From the NCBI GenBank assembly GCA_020536535.1, contig JAHLWZ010000837.1, positions 23,986 to 87,985 of the forward strand: a stretch of 64,000 nt of DNA. Reading direction: 5' to 3'. Position 1 is the stretch's first letter; each line of letters starts with the position of its first letter. Source of the DNA: Pelomyxa schiedti (taxonomy: Eukaryota > Evosea > Pelobiontida > Pelomyxidae). Shown here piece after piece: positions 41,456 to 53,246 of the stretch. Both the position numbers and the translations under genes were made by a program. Under the pieces are notes generated by a model. That model ran no database searches, had not been told where the DNA came from, and saw nothing but the letters and a program-made list of their open reading frames with translations.

Positions 41456-41652
41456 GTTTGTGCTAAAATTGTTTGTTTCTTTCCATAGTCCATTTTTTTA
41501 AGGCTTTTGTTGCATTGGGTATCCAATTAGTGCTGTGTAGTGTGGATTTCGTTGGAATGTTAACATAATAAGTTACACTGCCACAGTGGCTTAGTGTTTT
41601 GATCAACAACAAAAAGAAAAACTTTTGTTTTTTTCCACCCACAAATATGAGT

Positions 41653-42876
41653 CTATTTTTTCCTCTTTCTGACTCCAGTTGAGGTAGCTTTGCTTGTAGT
41701 GGGTGCTGCTGCTGTTTGTGTAGTCTGTTGTTGTGATTGGTCTTGAGAGTCTCCTCCTCCACCACCAAAAAACATATTGATTATAACGAAGCCTCCTAGT
41801 GCTGCAAAAATATACCACTAGTAGATATGGTGAATGGACGAACAAACATTAAGTGGGGTGCATACATAGCGTGATAAGATTCCTTTTTGGGGTTCCTGTT
41901 GGGCTGGAGCTGGGGGATCTTGCACTATTCTGATTGTAATTGAGAACGGGGATTTCAATAGAAATTGCCGATACCTCTTTCCCTCAAGAGGGGAGAAAGT
42001 GCTTATGTTGGTCCTGAAGGTCACCTGTAACGATGATGATTGGAAACCCTTAGGAAGTTCTGCTAAGCACGGTGCTTGAATAATGTAGTTCAGAGCAAAC
42101 GGGTTTCCGGTTCTGTCCCCGGTGTCAGTGTTATACAAGAGAGAGGGCACAGTACTGATCAAGGGTGATGGAGAGTGAGTCTCGAATCAGCATGAAGTTA
42201 TCAGATGGATTGTAGCTTCCATATAAGCGGCACTGCATTGAAAGTTGGCTTGTAGCTTCGAAAAAAAAAGGAAAACCTTTTCAACTGACGAGATGTAACA
42301 AGAGTCTCCAATGCAAGACCGAATCTGGTACAAGTTGGACTCTCGAGACATAAGCATTTCCTTATGGTGTGTAAGGCTAGAACATGTAAAGAACCTACAA
42401 GTTGCATTCAACAATTCACCTATATAGTAACCACAACAGCATTGATAATGCATCAAGAAAAAAGAAAGAAAAACAAAAAAAAAAAAAAAAAAAAAACACA
42501 AACAAACTGTGACGCAGGGGAAGGCTTTAGCTGGTATAGAAATTCACCACACCTCACCACAAACAAACAAACAAAACAAAAAAATCCAACTTACTGCGAA
42601 TTCAGCCGTCTGCTGGGCACCCAGCTTCAAAACGTGGTTCGTCTTCGCTCGCGACACGGCGCCCTCGGCCGACGGTGCCACGTAGTGCTTGGGCTTGGGG
42701 ACAACCAACCCGGCCTCGCGGCCAGAGAACGTGGCGGGGCTCGCACCGACCGCGTGCTCCATGTCGATCTGGATGGCAACCGGCAGCGGCGCCGGCGCCG
42801 CCTCGTCTTGTTGTTCGCACATATACTCGTACGAGAGGGCCAAGAGCACCAGCACCACGGCGCTCCACCGCGTCAT
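41653..42876 (-). CDS. EMC10: ER membrane protein complex subunit 10 (EMC10)
   Basis: Subunit of the EMC insertase that helps place membrane proteins in the ER. The ATG at 42876 gives a signal peptide (WSAVVLVLLALSYEYMC). The lumenal part lies on four or more exons: VAIQIDMEHAVGASPATFSG, then SNLYQIRSCIGDSCYISSV, FQSSSLQVTFRTNISTF. The exon QEPQKGILSRY splices to WYIFAALGGFVIINMFFGGG, the transmembrane helix, followed by a Gly run and a Gln/Thr-rich tail ending RKRKK then TAG at 41653-41655. The K-S-F/ILSRYW-membrane-Gly-run order is the EMC10 signature. The first exon is GC-rich. An A-rich run of about 20 nt (42476-42495) lies in an intron. Confidence 0.88.
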
Positions 42877-43154
42877 CTTTCTTTATTGCAAAGAGGGCCG
42901 ATCTATTGGCCGATGACTGGTTTGAGTTCTCACCGCATCTTCTCCGTTGGAAGGAATCCTTGGTGTTATTGTGGATGTGGGAGGAGGTAAAATTTATTCT
43001 GGCAGCCCACAGCCCCAACTCCAATCACGGTGGGACCTTTTTTGGTCATTTTTCCGTTAAGGTTTTTTATCGGCTGGTGCCAAAGGGCAAACAAAATCAA
43101 ACTGCAACACACCACCAGTGACAACGACCCTTTGTAATCAGATCTACAGCTACA

Positions 43155-43794
43155 ATGTCGTCAGGACAAGATGCCTATAAGGAAGTTTCGCCGACGCCCA
43201 CTACCACCTCATTCAACCCCCTCATGAGGGAGCCCAAAACGAAGGAGATCCAGAGTCGCGGCATATTACGGCTCCCCAACGATATCAGGGCATTATTTCT
43301 TTTGGCACTGTGCCTCGGCATGGGCGTTATGGGAGTTTTATCATTCTTTTGTGATGGCTTTCTGAGGTTTGCAAAAGGAAAAAAAAAACCCTATGCACTT
43401 ATAACACAGTAACCCGCAGATAGTTAATAATCCCGCAGTGGGAAGTTAATCGTTTTTGCAGCATAATTGTCGGTATTGGGTCAATCGCGTGTGCAATCTT
43501 TGGAGTTATGGGAGCTTACTTGCAAAATGCATTCTGTTTCTTTTTGGTAAGCCAAATACTTATCACATCCACTAATCTCTAAGTAGTGCATGATTGGATT
43601 TGTGTGCCTTTCCATCTTGTGCCTGGTCGCTTTGATAATCAATCACGGCAGTTACGAGATAGGTGTATACCTCACTGATTGCTTCCTTGGGGTGTGCATT
43701 TCACTCCCTTACATTACATTAGCCCACAAACTTTCAGCTTATCACCGCTTTTGTTTGTTTCATGATGCGTGGTTATTCTGTCAGGGCTTGTTGA
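43155..43794 (+). CDS. Small four-span membrane protein
   Basis: Family not recognised. The ATG at 43155 starts a 45-residue hydrophilic N-terminus (MSSGQDAYKEVSPTPTTT). Four hydrophobic segments follow over four exons: ALFLLALCLGMGVMGVLSFF, IIVGIGSIACAIFGVMGAYL, MIGFVCLSILCLVALIIN and, after an intron that starts in CTTGGG|gtgtgc and ends cattag (acceptor near 43722), LITAFVCFMMRGYSVRAC before TGA at 43792. Tetraspanin-like in outline, but the diagnostic CCG of a large extracellular loop is absent, so it is not a tetraspanin. The exon count is inferred from splice signals. Confidence 0.65.
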
Positions 43795-43931
43795 TAAAGG
43801 GTTCACCGCCTTGTAAAACTTTTGTCCCGAATTTTTCATAAACTTTATTTCTCCCCTTTGTTTTTGCCTTTAAAAGAAACCAATTGCAAAAAAACCAATA
43901 CGAGAAAAATTTTCACAAAAGAAAAAGTCTC

Positions 43932-45629
43932 ATGGCCAACACCGACCCAACCCCACCGCCCACGGCTACTCCCAATCCGCCACCTACTGCTATAGTACAG
44001 TATGTTTTTTGGAGGGGTTGTGCCTATGCTGTTCTTACCTTACGTTTGGTTTTTTTTGGTTGCAACAGGCCAACAACAGGCTGGTTGGTTGTTTGCGGTG
44101 AGCGAGCCCATAATCCATTTTCCTCCACACGTTCTTGCAAATTAATTTTGGTGGTTACACAGACGACGACTCGCACCCCGCATGTGAGGCTCTTGTTCAT
44201 TGCGACGAGTGCTGCCTGCACAATCAATGTGCCAAGTGCGCTTCTTTGGAACACAGAGCTACGAAGACGAAAGGTCACCGGTTGATTCCGATTCCTGAAT
44301 GGGTGCAGTCCAAGAAAGACGAGGCAATGAGGGTAATATTATATTTCTGAACTTTTTGTTGTCATTTTGTATACTAAAAGTCTTTCCTATTATACTCATG
44401 TATTATTATATCTTAATATGGTGCTTGCTCATTTTATGTAGCAACAACAGCAACACCCTCCACAAGACGGGCCACAGCAGGCTCCCCCACAAAATCCAAC
44501 ACCAGGGCCTCAGCAAAACCCACAGTTACAACAGTCGCAACCTGGGCAGCCACAGCCGGGACAACCTGGGCAGCCCCAACCACAACCTCAGCAGCAGCCC
44601 CCCTATCAGGGATACCCTCAGCCCCCTCCAGGGTTTCCTCCCTACCCTTATACAAATCAAGGTTACCCTCCACCCCCTCAGGGGTTCCCTCCACAACAAT
44701 CCCAGATGCCTTATTACCCGCCTGGATATCCGCAAGATGGTGCTTACCCACCACAACCACAGCCCCAACCTGGTGGCTCACAGTATCCGCAGCAGCCCAA
44801 CCAGTCCCAATACCCTGGAGGCCCGCAGTACCCACCACCTCCTGGAGGCCCACAGTATCCACCACAACCTGGCGGCCCGCAATACCCTCCACAGCCTGGC
44901 GGCCCGCAGTTCCCCCCGCAGCCTACTGGTTATCCACCACAACCAGGCATGTACCCACCGCCTCCAGGAAGTTCTGCGTATCCACCTACAGGTGCCTCAG
45001 GGTATCCACCTTATCCCCAAACTGGCTACCCACCATCCTCTTCCTATCCTCCTCCTCCAGTAACTGTCGTAGCACCCCCAGGCCCTGCACCCACACCAGC
45101 AAATATTACAGCAGCCATGAAGCCAGTCTTCCAGAATCATTCCTTGAACTCCCTTTATGTAGACCCCAGAATACCATCAAAGAAGGTATTTCAGTACCTG
45201 CTCCTCACAATGATACCCACCACAAATTCTAGGACGCCAATATTAGAAAGCATGCCCGTGTCCCTTTTGATGAACCTATTGTGGCAATCATCGATTGCAC
45301 TGTATTTGGGTCCGCTGATAACGGAATAGCATTTACACCACACGGTTAGCCAGACCTCTACCCTCCTTACTTCCCACCAAACATCCTCTACCATAGGTAT
45401 ATATGTTCACAATGACTGGACAACAGTGACAGAACACGGCGGGGGCCACCACTTTGTAGACTGGCGCACAGTGCTCAAGGCAAACAATAAAGCGTTAAAG
45501 ACCTTTGAAGTGCACCTTGGGGCAGAGCACAGCAATGTCGTAAACCTCAGTGGAAGTGGTGTAAGTGAAAAACAGCTCTTGCGAATTCTGGAGGAACTCA
45601 AACCAGTCCTGCGACCATTTTTCCCCTAA
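43932..45629 (+). CDS. B-box zinc finger, Pro/Gln/Tyr-rich repeat and C-terminal PH-like region
   Basis: The ATG at 43932 begins MANTDPTPPPTATPNPPP. Two introns later comes a B-box-like zinc finger: WLVVCDDDSHPACEALVHCD, ECCLHNQCAKCASLEH, KTKGHRLIPI (Cys/His spacing fits B-box type 1). A long exon (about 44440-45185) is an extreme Pro/Gln/Gly/Tyr repeat, with tandem GGPQYPPQP units at about 44815-44925. The last exons form a compact domain (FDEPIVAIIDCTVFGSADNG, IYVHNDW, QLLRILEELKPVL) that recalls PH-like domains in which a stress or tail region is followed by a helix; this part is inference. Coding ends TAA at 45627. Such PYPQ-rich proteins can be phase-separating or adhesive. Confidence 0.7.
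44810..44930 (+). repeat. Tandem coding repeat (GGPQYPPQP units)
   Basis: Four to five near-identical 24-27-bp units (GGCCCGCAATACCC-type) in the Pro-rich exon. Confidence 0.8.
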
Positions 45630-45825
45630 TAAATGACATTGCCAGCACCCACTCTGTAGGAGACCACCATTAAGTGTACTAACAAAGTATCTCTCTTATT
45701 CCAAAAGCTGGAGTGCCATCATCAGAGGTGAAAAGAAAAAAAAGATCGATGTAGTTTATGAGAAAAATCACTCTTTTTCAGAAAATAAAAAAAAACGGTG
45801 TGGTTGAATTGGTTTGCTACAACAA

Positions 45826-48349
45826 ATGACAAGTTCAGAAATTCTTAACGAGTGCGGACCCCACGCTGCTGTGTGTAAACTATTTCTTTAGTTTTGTGCT
45901 AAAACGAATTTTTTTTTTCCCCTATTTGCAGCATGTATGGTACGCGGTGTTTTCATTTGTGGAAAGGGAGATGATGGCTGGAAGGGTACTGTGTTCCGCC
46001 TTTTTTTTAAAAAAAAAAAAACGCCGTGTTGTTTGTCTGACGAATTTATACTCGAAAGGGAGTCTCTGTGAAGGGACTGGGAACTTTTTCTTTTGTCACA
46101 CAAGTTACTGAAAAAGGGAATAGAGGACAAGCGGTAACTTCTCTCTTCCTTTTTTCCCATAGTCAAAACCTTACTCTAAATAGATTACCAAAATTCCTTC
46201 TTTCACATTATCAGAGGTCTTCATAAACAGCTATGGGGCAACATTTGTAAAGCCACCCTTTTCTGGTGAGCACCATTTCCTCGTTTCCCTGTAACGCAGC
46301 TTAGAGGGCATTGTAATAACTCAACTCAATGCAACATCTGTGGCCCCTTTCTGTGGTGTCGACCGTGAAAATGTGCTTCCCACATTTAAAGCCATCATTT
46401 CTGTAATTGGTGACCGCGTCAAATGCGGGAGGGGAGTAGACATCGACATCAAAGTGGGCCAGTTTATTTGCTCTAATAGGCATTTCCCCTCTTCCAATCC
46501 CTGTAACTAACATACCGAAAGACGAATATCTGTTCGGTTTTATGACTGGTTTGCTACAAGCTTAGCTCGCCCAATATCACATGTATTGAAATGAAACTCT
46601 CAGCTTGAGTAACACTTATTTGTAGAGTGACAAAACGGCATCAAACTCCTTTGGAACTTCAACAAAATCCTTGTCTATAAAGACTTCTAGTACTACGTAA
46701 CTTCTCCTTGTTTTTTATTAGATACTGATTCAAGATAGAGCATCGTCACCTACACCTTTTTCTACAGTTCCGGCAACGTCGGCAACTAAAACCATTTCCA
46801 CATCAACTTCCGCAAAGACTACAACAAATGGCGAACTTTATTCGGCATCCCGCACTCAAACCGTATCCCAGACACGACGCCCTAGCTCTCAAACTCAACG
46901 ACCATTATCACAAACACAGCGCCCAGTCTCTCAAACCCAAAGGCTTCAGACACAACGTCCAATGTCTCAAACACTACATTCCACCTCCAGCACTGCACAT
47001 TTCAAGTCTTCATCCACACAACGGCGGCTTTCTTCCACTCAACTGAACCCACCTTTCAAAAGTAACATTGCACCAACTGCCCGGGTTCCGTCATCACATA
47101 GACGCCCCCAGTGGCAGACACGACCAGGGTCACAAACACAATCATTAGCACGTCCACAGTCCCAAACACAGTCCTCAGCACGGCCACAGTCAGAGACGCG
47201 ATCACAGTCACATACTCAAATAAATGAGAATTCTTACAATTCACTGCGAACCTCAAATACAACTACTACATCAAAAACGGAGATAACAACCACAGGCAGA
47301 TATTGACTTTAAGTTTGAACTAAAAAGTGACTATTTCAATTTCAGCAAACAGGCCTGCTTCCAATCAGTACCCTCGAGATCAAATTTGCAGCAGTTGTCT
47401 TGCTCAACTGGATCATCTACATGACCAAAAAGCTCGAATGGAAAGGTAGTTCTTTTTGTCTCACATTTCTTTCATGGAGTGTAGAGAGGAAATGGAGAGG
47501 CGACAAGTACAGGAACAGGCCTTGTTACAGCAGCAGAGGATAATGGCTGAAATTGAGAAAGAAAAAGTGTGTTCCTTTTGATTACTACAAACCACTCCCT
47601 CTTCCCAGGAAGCTCAAAGAAAGCAACGGGAGATGGAACAGCAAATCGCAAACGAAAATCGTGAACTTGCCCTGGCACATGTGTCTTTTCGTTTTAGCAC
47701 AAAAATTATTAATAACAAGAACAACAGAAACTGCAGTCTATTTCAATGCAAAATACTACTACAGAAAGAGTCACGGTAGTTTCACCCATTAATCATACGG
47801 TTTTTAAAAATGTAATAGCGAACCAATAACGATGCGGAAATACAACAAAAGCGGGAAGAAAGCAAGCGCCTTGCAGAGCTATATGTTATAAATTCAATGT
47901 ACTTGGCTCTGAATAACCTAAAGCAGAAAGCAGAAATGGATAGGAAGGAGAAAGAGAAACTCGAACAATCGAGACAAGAAGCCGAAGAAGCCTTGTTGGG
48001 AAGACTTACTGTAGAAAGAGAGTACTAAGCCAGTTTCCACTTTTGGTTTTCTAACAGGAATTCCAAGAGTTAAGCAGGAAGAAGAACAACTTCGATCGCA
48101 GAAGAGAGAGGAACAGAGGCAAGTTGCACTCGATTTGCAGGAGCAAATCCGTAAGTCAACAGCCACACAAACAACATTTCTTCTTTAGATTGATTTAGTT
48201 TGTTTATTCCAGGCCTGAAGACACTGAGCAGTACTGAAACCACAACAACTGTTCAGAATACCTCTCTTCTCATTGGAAGCGAGCACGAGTGCACAGATCT
48301 TTTATGCATTCGTTGCAGGAGGCCCATGAACCGCCGCATGCGACGCTAG
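45826..48349 (+). CDS. CCDC81-like protein with two HU-type domains and coiled coil
   Basis: CCDC81 proteins are eukaryotic HU/IHF-fold proteins found at centrosomes and cilia. The ATG at 45826 begins MTSSEILNECGP; the next exon reads HVWYAVFSFVEREMMAGR and then GVSVKGLGTFSFVTQ, the first HU-like domain. A second follows near 46303-46470: LEGIVITQLNATSVAPFCGV and AIISVIGDRVKCGRGVDIDI. A long Gln-Thr-Arg-Pro repeat (46850-47220) comes next. Then a Cys pair (ICSSCLAQLDHLHDQ) introduces a Glu/Gln/Arg-rich coiled coil on several exons. The last exon carries another Cys pair (CTDLLCIRC) and ends RRPMNRRMRR then TAG at 48347. The HU-HU-CxxC-coiled-coil order matches the family. Confidence 0.8.
46850..47220 (+). 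repeat. Low-complexity Gln-Thr-Arg-Pro coding repeat
   Basis: Imperfect 24-30-bp units coding QTQRP/SQTQ-type motifs, likely a disordered linker between the HU domains and the coiled coil. Confidence 0.75.
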
Positions 48350-48496
48350 CACAATTGCCCCAACTGGCCTCTCACTCGCTCTACCCATCCAATTGGGTAG
48401 CCTCAATTACCTGTGTAAAGTGAAGAATAAAAAGTCCCAACTTTTGAGATTTGCAATCTTTCTGTAAAAAGAAACCAAGAAATAAAAAAAACCGAA

Positions 48497-48987
48497 ATGC
48501 TGCGAGCCGGGAGTTTCGCCGTGACGCCCAAGTTGAATTGCCCACACGTGACGACTGCCTACAGACAGGACCAAAGGCCAGCCACACTCTGCTGTGCGTA
48601 GTTGTGGCCCCTTCCAAAAAGCTACAACTGTCCCAACTCAAACATCCTCCTTTCTTCTAACCTCTCGGCACTTTTGCTCCTCCCCAGTCACTGATCCATG
48701 TGCCTCGTGCGGTGACAGGAGCGAGAACTGGGTGTGCGCCACGTGCTTTTCGCACAACTGCAGCCGCTACGTTGCCGGCCACGCTGCAGACCACTACGAC
48801 AGGACAAACCACCCCGTGGCTGTGTCATTGTCCGATGCTTCTTTCTGGTGCTACGAGTGTGAGAGCTACATAGAACATCCCGTGAGTGTCGAAATATCTT
48901 GGTTTGCATTCCGTGTCTAACATTTACAAATAGAGCCTTGTAAGTATGAGGCAGTGGGTGCAGGAATTCAATGTTGTTAGTAACTGA
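48497..48987 (+). CDS. Stand-alone ZnF-UBP domain protein
   Basis: Small protein consisting almost wholly of a ZnF-UBP finger, which binds the free C-terminus of ubiquitin in HDAC6 and many USPs. Exon 1 (ATG 48497) gives KLNCPHVTTAYRQ; after an intron (donor near 48592, acceptor cag near 48688) TDPCASCGDRSENWVCATCF, CSRYVAGHAADHYDRTNHPV, AVSLSDASFWCYECESYI. These carry the Cys/His ligands and the conserved Arg-Tyr and Trp of the ubiquitin pocket. The last exon reads SLVSMRQWVQEFNVVSN then TGA at 48985. The length is about 110 residues, so there is no room for a catalytic domain. The next gene, on the opposite strand, is a Deltex-type E3. Confidence 0.85.
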
Positions 48988-49072
48988 AAGCATTCACTGG
49001 GAGTTGTGTAGTTGTTGTTTGGGGAATGTAAAAACAAGAAATAGCCACTGGCTTTGTTTTTTTAGAGGTTTG

Positions 49073-50672
49073 TCAGAGGAGATCAGGAGGTGGGGCTGTG
49101 GGGGGAGGGCAGGGAGCACTAGGAGTCGTGGTTACAGTCGGGGGTGTGGCGGGGATGTTGAGCTCCTTGATAGTCACTCCTACCGCCGCAAGTTCTTCTG
49201 TCACACGGGAAAGATAGGTGGGATCAGGGTAGCCATGTTGTTCGGCACCACCAGCGGGCTGGGTTTTGTGATGGATACTGTTCCATATCTGGAGGAAAAT
49301 GAGTTCGTAATTAATGACACTTGTATGGATGAAGCTTACCACACAATCTGATTGTCCTGTTGTGGCAGAAGTGCCAACTGAAAAAATAAGCCTTCGGGTA
49401 AAAGCTATCTTAAGAAGCTCAACAACACGTGCACCCTCTGCCGTTGCTGGGAAGTAAGCTTCTCTCTCGGTTCCCGAGAAAGGAAGACCTTTTGTCTGGG
49501 TTAGTCAATTCCAGAAGTAGGATTTTTTCCAAACCGACCGGGAGATGGATGCCCGGGTATTTGCATCCCATCAGGAATAATGTAAGTCACCACAATGGTG
49601 TCTGTACCTGGATAACCTGGAAGAGAGGCACTGTTGTTTGTCACCAAATGTGCATTTTAGTTTTTTGAAAGCAAAAACCTTACTTCACGTGAATTATGTC
49701 CATTGTTCCAGGTGGTTGCAACCCTGTCATTACACCATTGCAAGACAGACACACTGGGCACTGTACACATCTACCACGCACAACAGGAATAATGCAGTCT
49801 TGGTGGAATTTGTGTGTACAGTTGGATAGTTGCACCACAACTTGGTCTGTCTCGTCCAGTGGTGGAGGTGCTGCTGCTGCTGAGAGAAGAGGTTTGCTAT
49901 CTGCGTCCATAGGCTGGGTAGGAAGAGAAAATTCATCAAGGCAGACTGGGCACTTGTCGTTGGTTAATTCTTTGTACTGTGAGGTTTTGGAAATTTAGAT
50001 CATCTTGGACAATACTGGATACATCAACAGGTTTCCATAATCCTGTTGTATCCAAAGTGTCATCACACATTTCAGAAGTCAACTCTATTGTAGTTTTCCC
50101 TGTGAATGTCCAAGAATACGCTTATTAGGATAAATGGAAAGTGCAGCTGGAAGTAACTGAGGTAACGCGTTTCATTGAAATTAACCCAGTGCCTGTAGCA
50201 TTTTTCACACAGATTTCTTCCTTTGTTTGGCTTTCCCTTTATACAAAAGGAGAAGGAACGTGATTAGTCCGAAATGACTCCCTTCGGGACAAACTTTGCA
50301 CCGAGAGCAAGACAGCCTGCTCTCACTGACCCACTTGGTGAAACATTCCTGGCACAAATCCCTTCCCGCGTTTGGGTGATTGACTTCACAAGAAGAACAG
50401 CAAGGGCTCGCTTTTTTCCCGTAAGTTACGAACAAAGAAAGGGAAAACAAAAAAAAAAAAAAAAAAAAAAAACCAAACTTACGAAATGACGCCTTCCACG
50501 CAACGTAGCAACCCTCGCACAAGTCGTAACCAGGGTTGGGTCGTGCAGTCCCGCATTTGGCACAGTTCTTTGGCCCTTTACTCCACGCAGTGAAGCAGAT
50601 CTCACACAAGTCGTGTCCGTAATTTGGTTGTCGCGTGTTGCACCCAGCACATGTCGCAAATCCGCAGAACAT
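49073..50672 (-). CDS. Deltex-type RING-DTC E3 ligase with N-terminal Cys-repeat array
   Basis: Starts with the ATG at 50672 (MFCGFATCAGCNTRQPNYG). The N-terminus has three repeats of the form C-x2-C ... PN-x-G-x-DLC-x2-C ... W (GHDLCEICFTAW, GYDLCEGCYVAW, GRDLCQECFTKW), a small zinc-binding array. A RING lies near 49690-49960: CPVCLDEF..., NCTHKFHQDCIIPVV and CPVCLSCNG. The Deltex C-terminal domain follows on several exons: PPGTMDIIHVK, TDTIVVTYIIPDGMQTPGHP, RVVELLKIAFTRRLIFSVGT, then HHKTQPAGG and HGYPDPTYLSRV. It ends PPPDLL then TGA at 49075-49073. RING plus DTC is the Deltex module, which also binds ADP-ribose/NAD. No WWE domain is seen. Confidence 0.88.
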
Positions 50673-50807
50673 CTTGCCCCAACAGTAAACGAAAAAAAAA
50701 CACAAACTTGTTTTTAGGAAAAAATTTCATTTCAAGAATTTCTTTCCAATGAGTGTTGTGTGCTTCAGGGATAGGATGTACAAGGTACCTTTATCTACAT
50801 TGCCTGA

Positions 50808-53246
50808 AGCTACTCACTGTCACTGGAAGACTCAGAAGGTTCAGAATCAGAGCTACTGATGCTTGGTGTTGTCCCAGGCTCCTTCTTCGTCAGCCTCACT
50901 AACTAACAGGTCTTCATTGGGTGGTGCTGTGTGACCCACCACTTTTAGGGATAACTTCGTCCTTGGCTTCTTTGGCTTGGGTTCCACAAGTTTTACTGCC
51001 GATGATGATGGGGCCAATCGGAGGTGTGTGTGGGCTGGGGGTGGGGTAACAGTTCCCACTTGGAGGATGAGGATGACTTTGGAGCAGACATCAGGGTTGC
51101 AAAGTTGTGTGACTTGCGGGTTTCCCGACGCCGGTTGGATGAGGAAGGTGGAGAAGTTTTCGTCTGTGGGGAGAGAGGGATGCAGGTCTTGCGCTATCTG
51201 GCAAAATATGAGCCCCAGGACCCAATTGCATGTCTGCTTTGGAACTTGTCCAGCACCTCTTTTAATCTTTGATTGTCAACTGGTCTTTCCCAGTCCCTGC
51301 ACTCCGCGATTAAGCAGCCCCTTTCAGGTCAATTTCATCCCGATTGTCAGGCACGATCAAATCGTCCACCAGGACCCCAGGGATGCTTCTCGGGCACGCA
51401 AGCTCTTCCGTGAAGGGATCCTGCTGGCCAGAGAGAAACGGTACCATTTGCTTATCAAATAAGCCAGGGTCGGATTCATTGTGGAGGAGTTGCCATATTG
51501 CGCAACACGATCCGCCGCTGTCAGGTCCCCCATGGTGGTATGGGTAATCTGACTTGCCATAAACGTGAAGCAATTTCCAACTGCTGGGAAGTATATAATT
51601 CCTGTGGCACATTGAAGTACCTCGCAAAAAACCCCGAAAAGGGGCACAGGGAACCCACTTCTTCATCATCCGCAGCAGCCTCCACCAAGACCCTGAGCAG
51701 GTTGCGGACAAGACACAATGGTTCGTGGTCTCCAGTCGGTATCTCATCAATGAACACGACCGGCCTGGTGCTGATTGTGTTGGCCGGCCATGTTTCCCGA
51801 AATTGTATGATGGTCATGGGTGCCTGGATGGATGACTCACCAAAGTCCTTCCCCACAAGGGAAAATGGAAGCCTGTCAGGGAATAACTGCTGATTTTGTA
51901 ACGCTTCTACAGTTGCAGATGCGGAAGCAGAAGTGGACGAACTGGCTGCAGTGGATGATTGGGTGCTGTGCTGAATAGTCATGATCCAGCTGAGCAAAGC
52001 GGCAGTCCAAAACGCCTGCGACGTGAAGCGCAACTCAGAGCAGTAAGGCCACGCATCCTCTTCTGCTTCGTATTTTGCCTTTGATGCATTCCACTCAGTG
52101 ACGTCTTTTCTCACACACTCCACAAAAATAGTGGACCAGTCTTTCCAACATTTGTAGATGGGTTGGGAGTCCTTCCTTTTCCATACAATGTATCTTTTTT
52201 TCATTGTTGAGAGAAATGGAGAGTGCATTGTTGGACGCATACATAAGATCCAAGTCCAATCCAAACACTATCTGGGTTTTCCCCATTCCGGAACTGCCAT
52301 CCAAAACAATGAATGGCATGTCTGGTTCCTTTTTGCCACTGTACGGCACTGGTGAGTCACTGTACTGGTGGCATTGCTGCTTGCCTCTGATGGCCTCAAT
52401 GGCATTTCCGATGTGGCGCAGATTCTGTTCTTGTGGTTCACTGGCCATTGCCCTTCCCGTTTCATAGTACTTCCTAATTATCCCTCCATTTTCATTCACC
52501 AGGATCCCTGTCAACAAAACTTCGGAATGGTGACCACCTTCAAGAAGCTGTGCAAATGCTATGTGACTCAACTTTAATGCAAATACAGCTTCACACACGA
52601 GTTCTATCTTTTTAGATACAAGGAAATTGAGTTGGAACCAAAAAGGGGGGAAAAAAAAATACATTTAAAATCAAGGGTAGGTCCCAGTATTGCTCCTCTG
52701 GTTTGGTCATTGCACCAAAGATTTGGCCAATTTCTCCCCCACTAAGTGGAACAGGTTTGTCAAGGGCATCAGTTTTCACGTGCTCAAGGAGCTCTAGTGG
52801 TATGGGGACCTTTTCCCCTTCTCTTGAAATCAAGAATCGACCATCTAGTCAAGGGTTTGACATGGAGTATATGTACTCCTAGGAGTTTCTGCAACAACAG
52901 TGCAAGATGGGAATGGGTGGGGTGGCTTCTCTCACTGCCGCTGAGACTCGCAAGTTGGAGGGCCTCCATTTTGCTGGCTTTGTGGGGGTCGCACGCCCAC
53001 GCATTTTTGGTGCCAATTGGCGTGGACCCGGTGCGGCGGTAATTTACCGGGATTTTGCCTTTTTCTGGAGCCCGACGTCGCAGTTGTTTTACTGGTAATC
53101 ATTTCGCTGGGGAACCAGCACAGGCACCAATGGGTACCCTCGCAGTCCCAAACAACTAACCTACTCTTGAGTAGTGCGCTAAGCACTGACTCCAGAGATT
53201 GGAGGTTATCAGAAATCAGTGGATAGTCGTCGGCAAGGTGAGACAT
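50808..53246 (-). CDS. Crinkler-like P-loop NTPase protein
   Basis: Multi-exon minus-strand gene. The likely start is the ATG at 53246 (MSHLADDYPLISDNLQ). Downstream exons include FLISREGEKVPIPLELLEHV, then LRHIGNAIEAIRG, PFIVLDGSSGMGKTQIVFGL with Walker A GSSGMGKT near 52275-52300, a region KDWSTIFVECVRKDV, and TRPVVFIDEIPTGDHEPL with a Walker B-like acidic pair near 51755. The GSSGMGKTQ plus VFIDE pattern is what I know from Crinkler (CRN) family NTPases of oomycetes, chytrids and some protists; this is a memory-based match. The 3' exons (LVDDLIVPDNRDEI, an Ala/Lys/Pro-rich linker and an acidic SSSDSEPSESSS tail) have unclear splicing, so the end near 50808 is approximate. Confidence 0.6.

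Noticed and set aside
46301-46513. Minus-strand ORF of 70 codons
   Set aside because: The plus strand here reads as the second HU-like domain of the CCDC81-type gene, which fits neighbouring exons.
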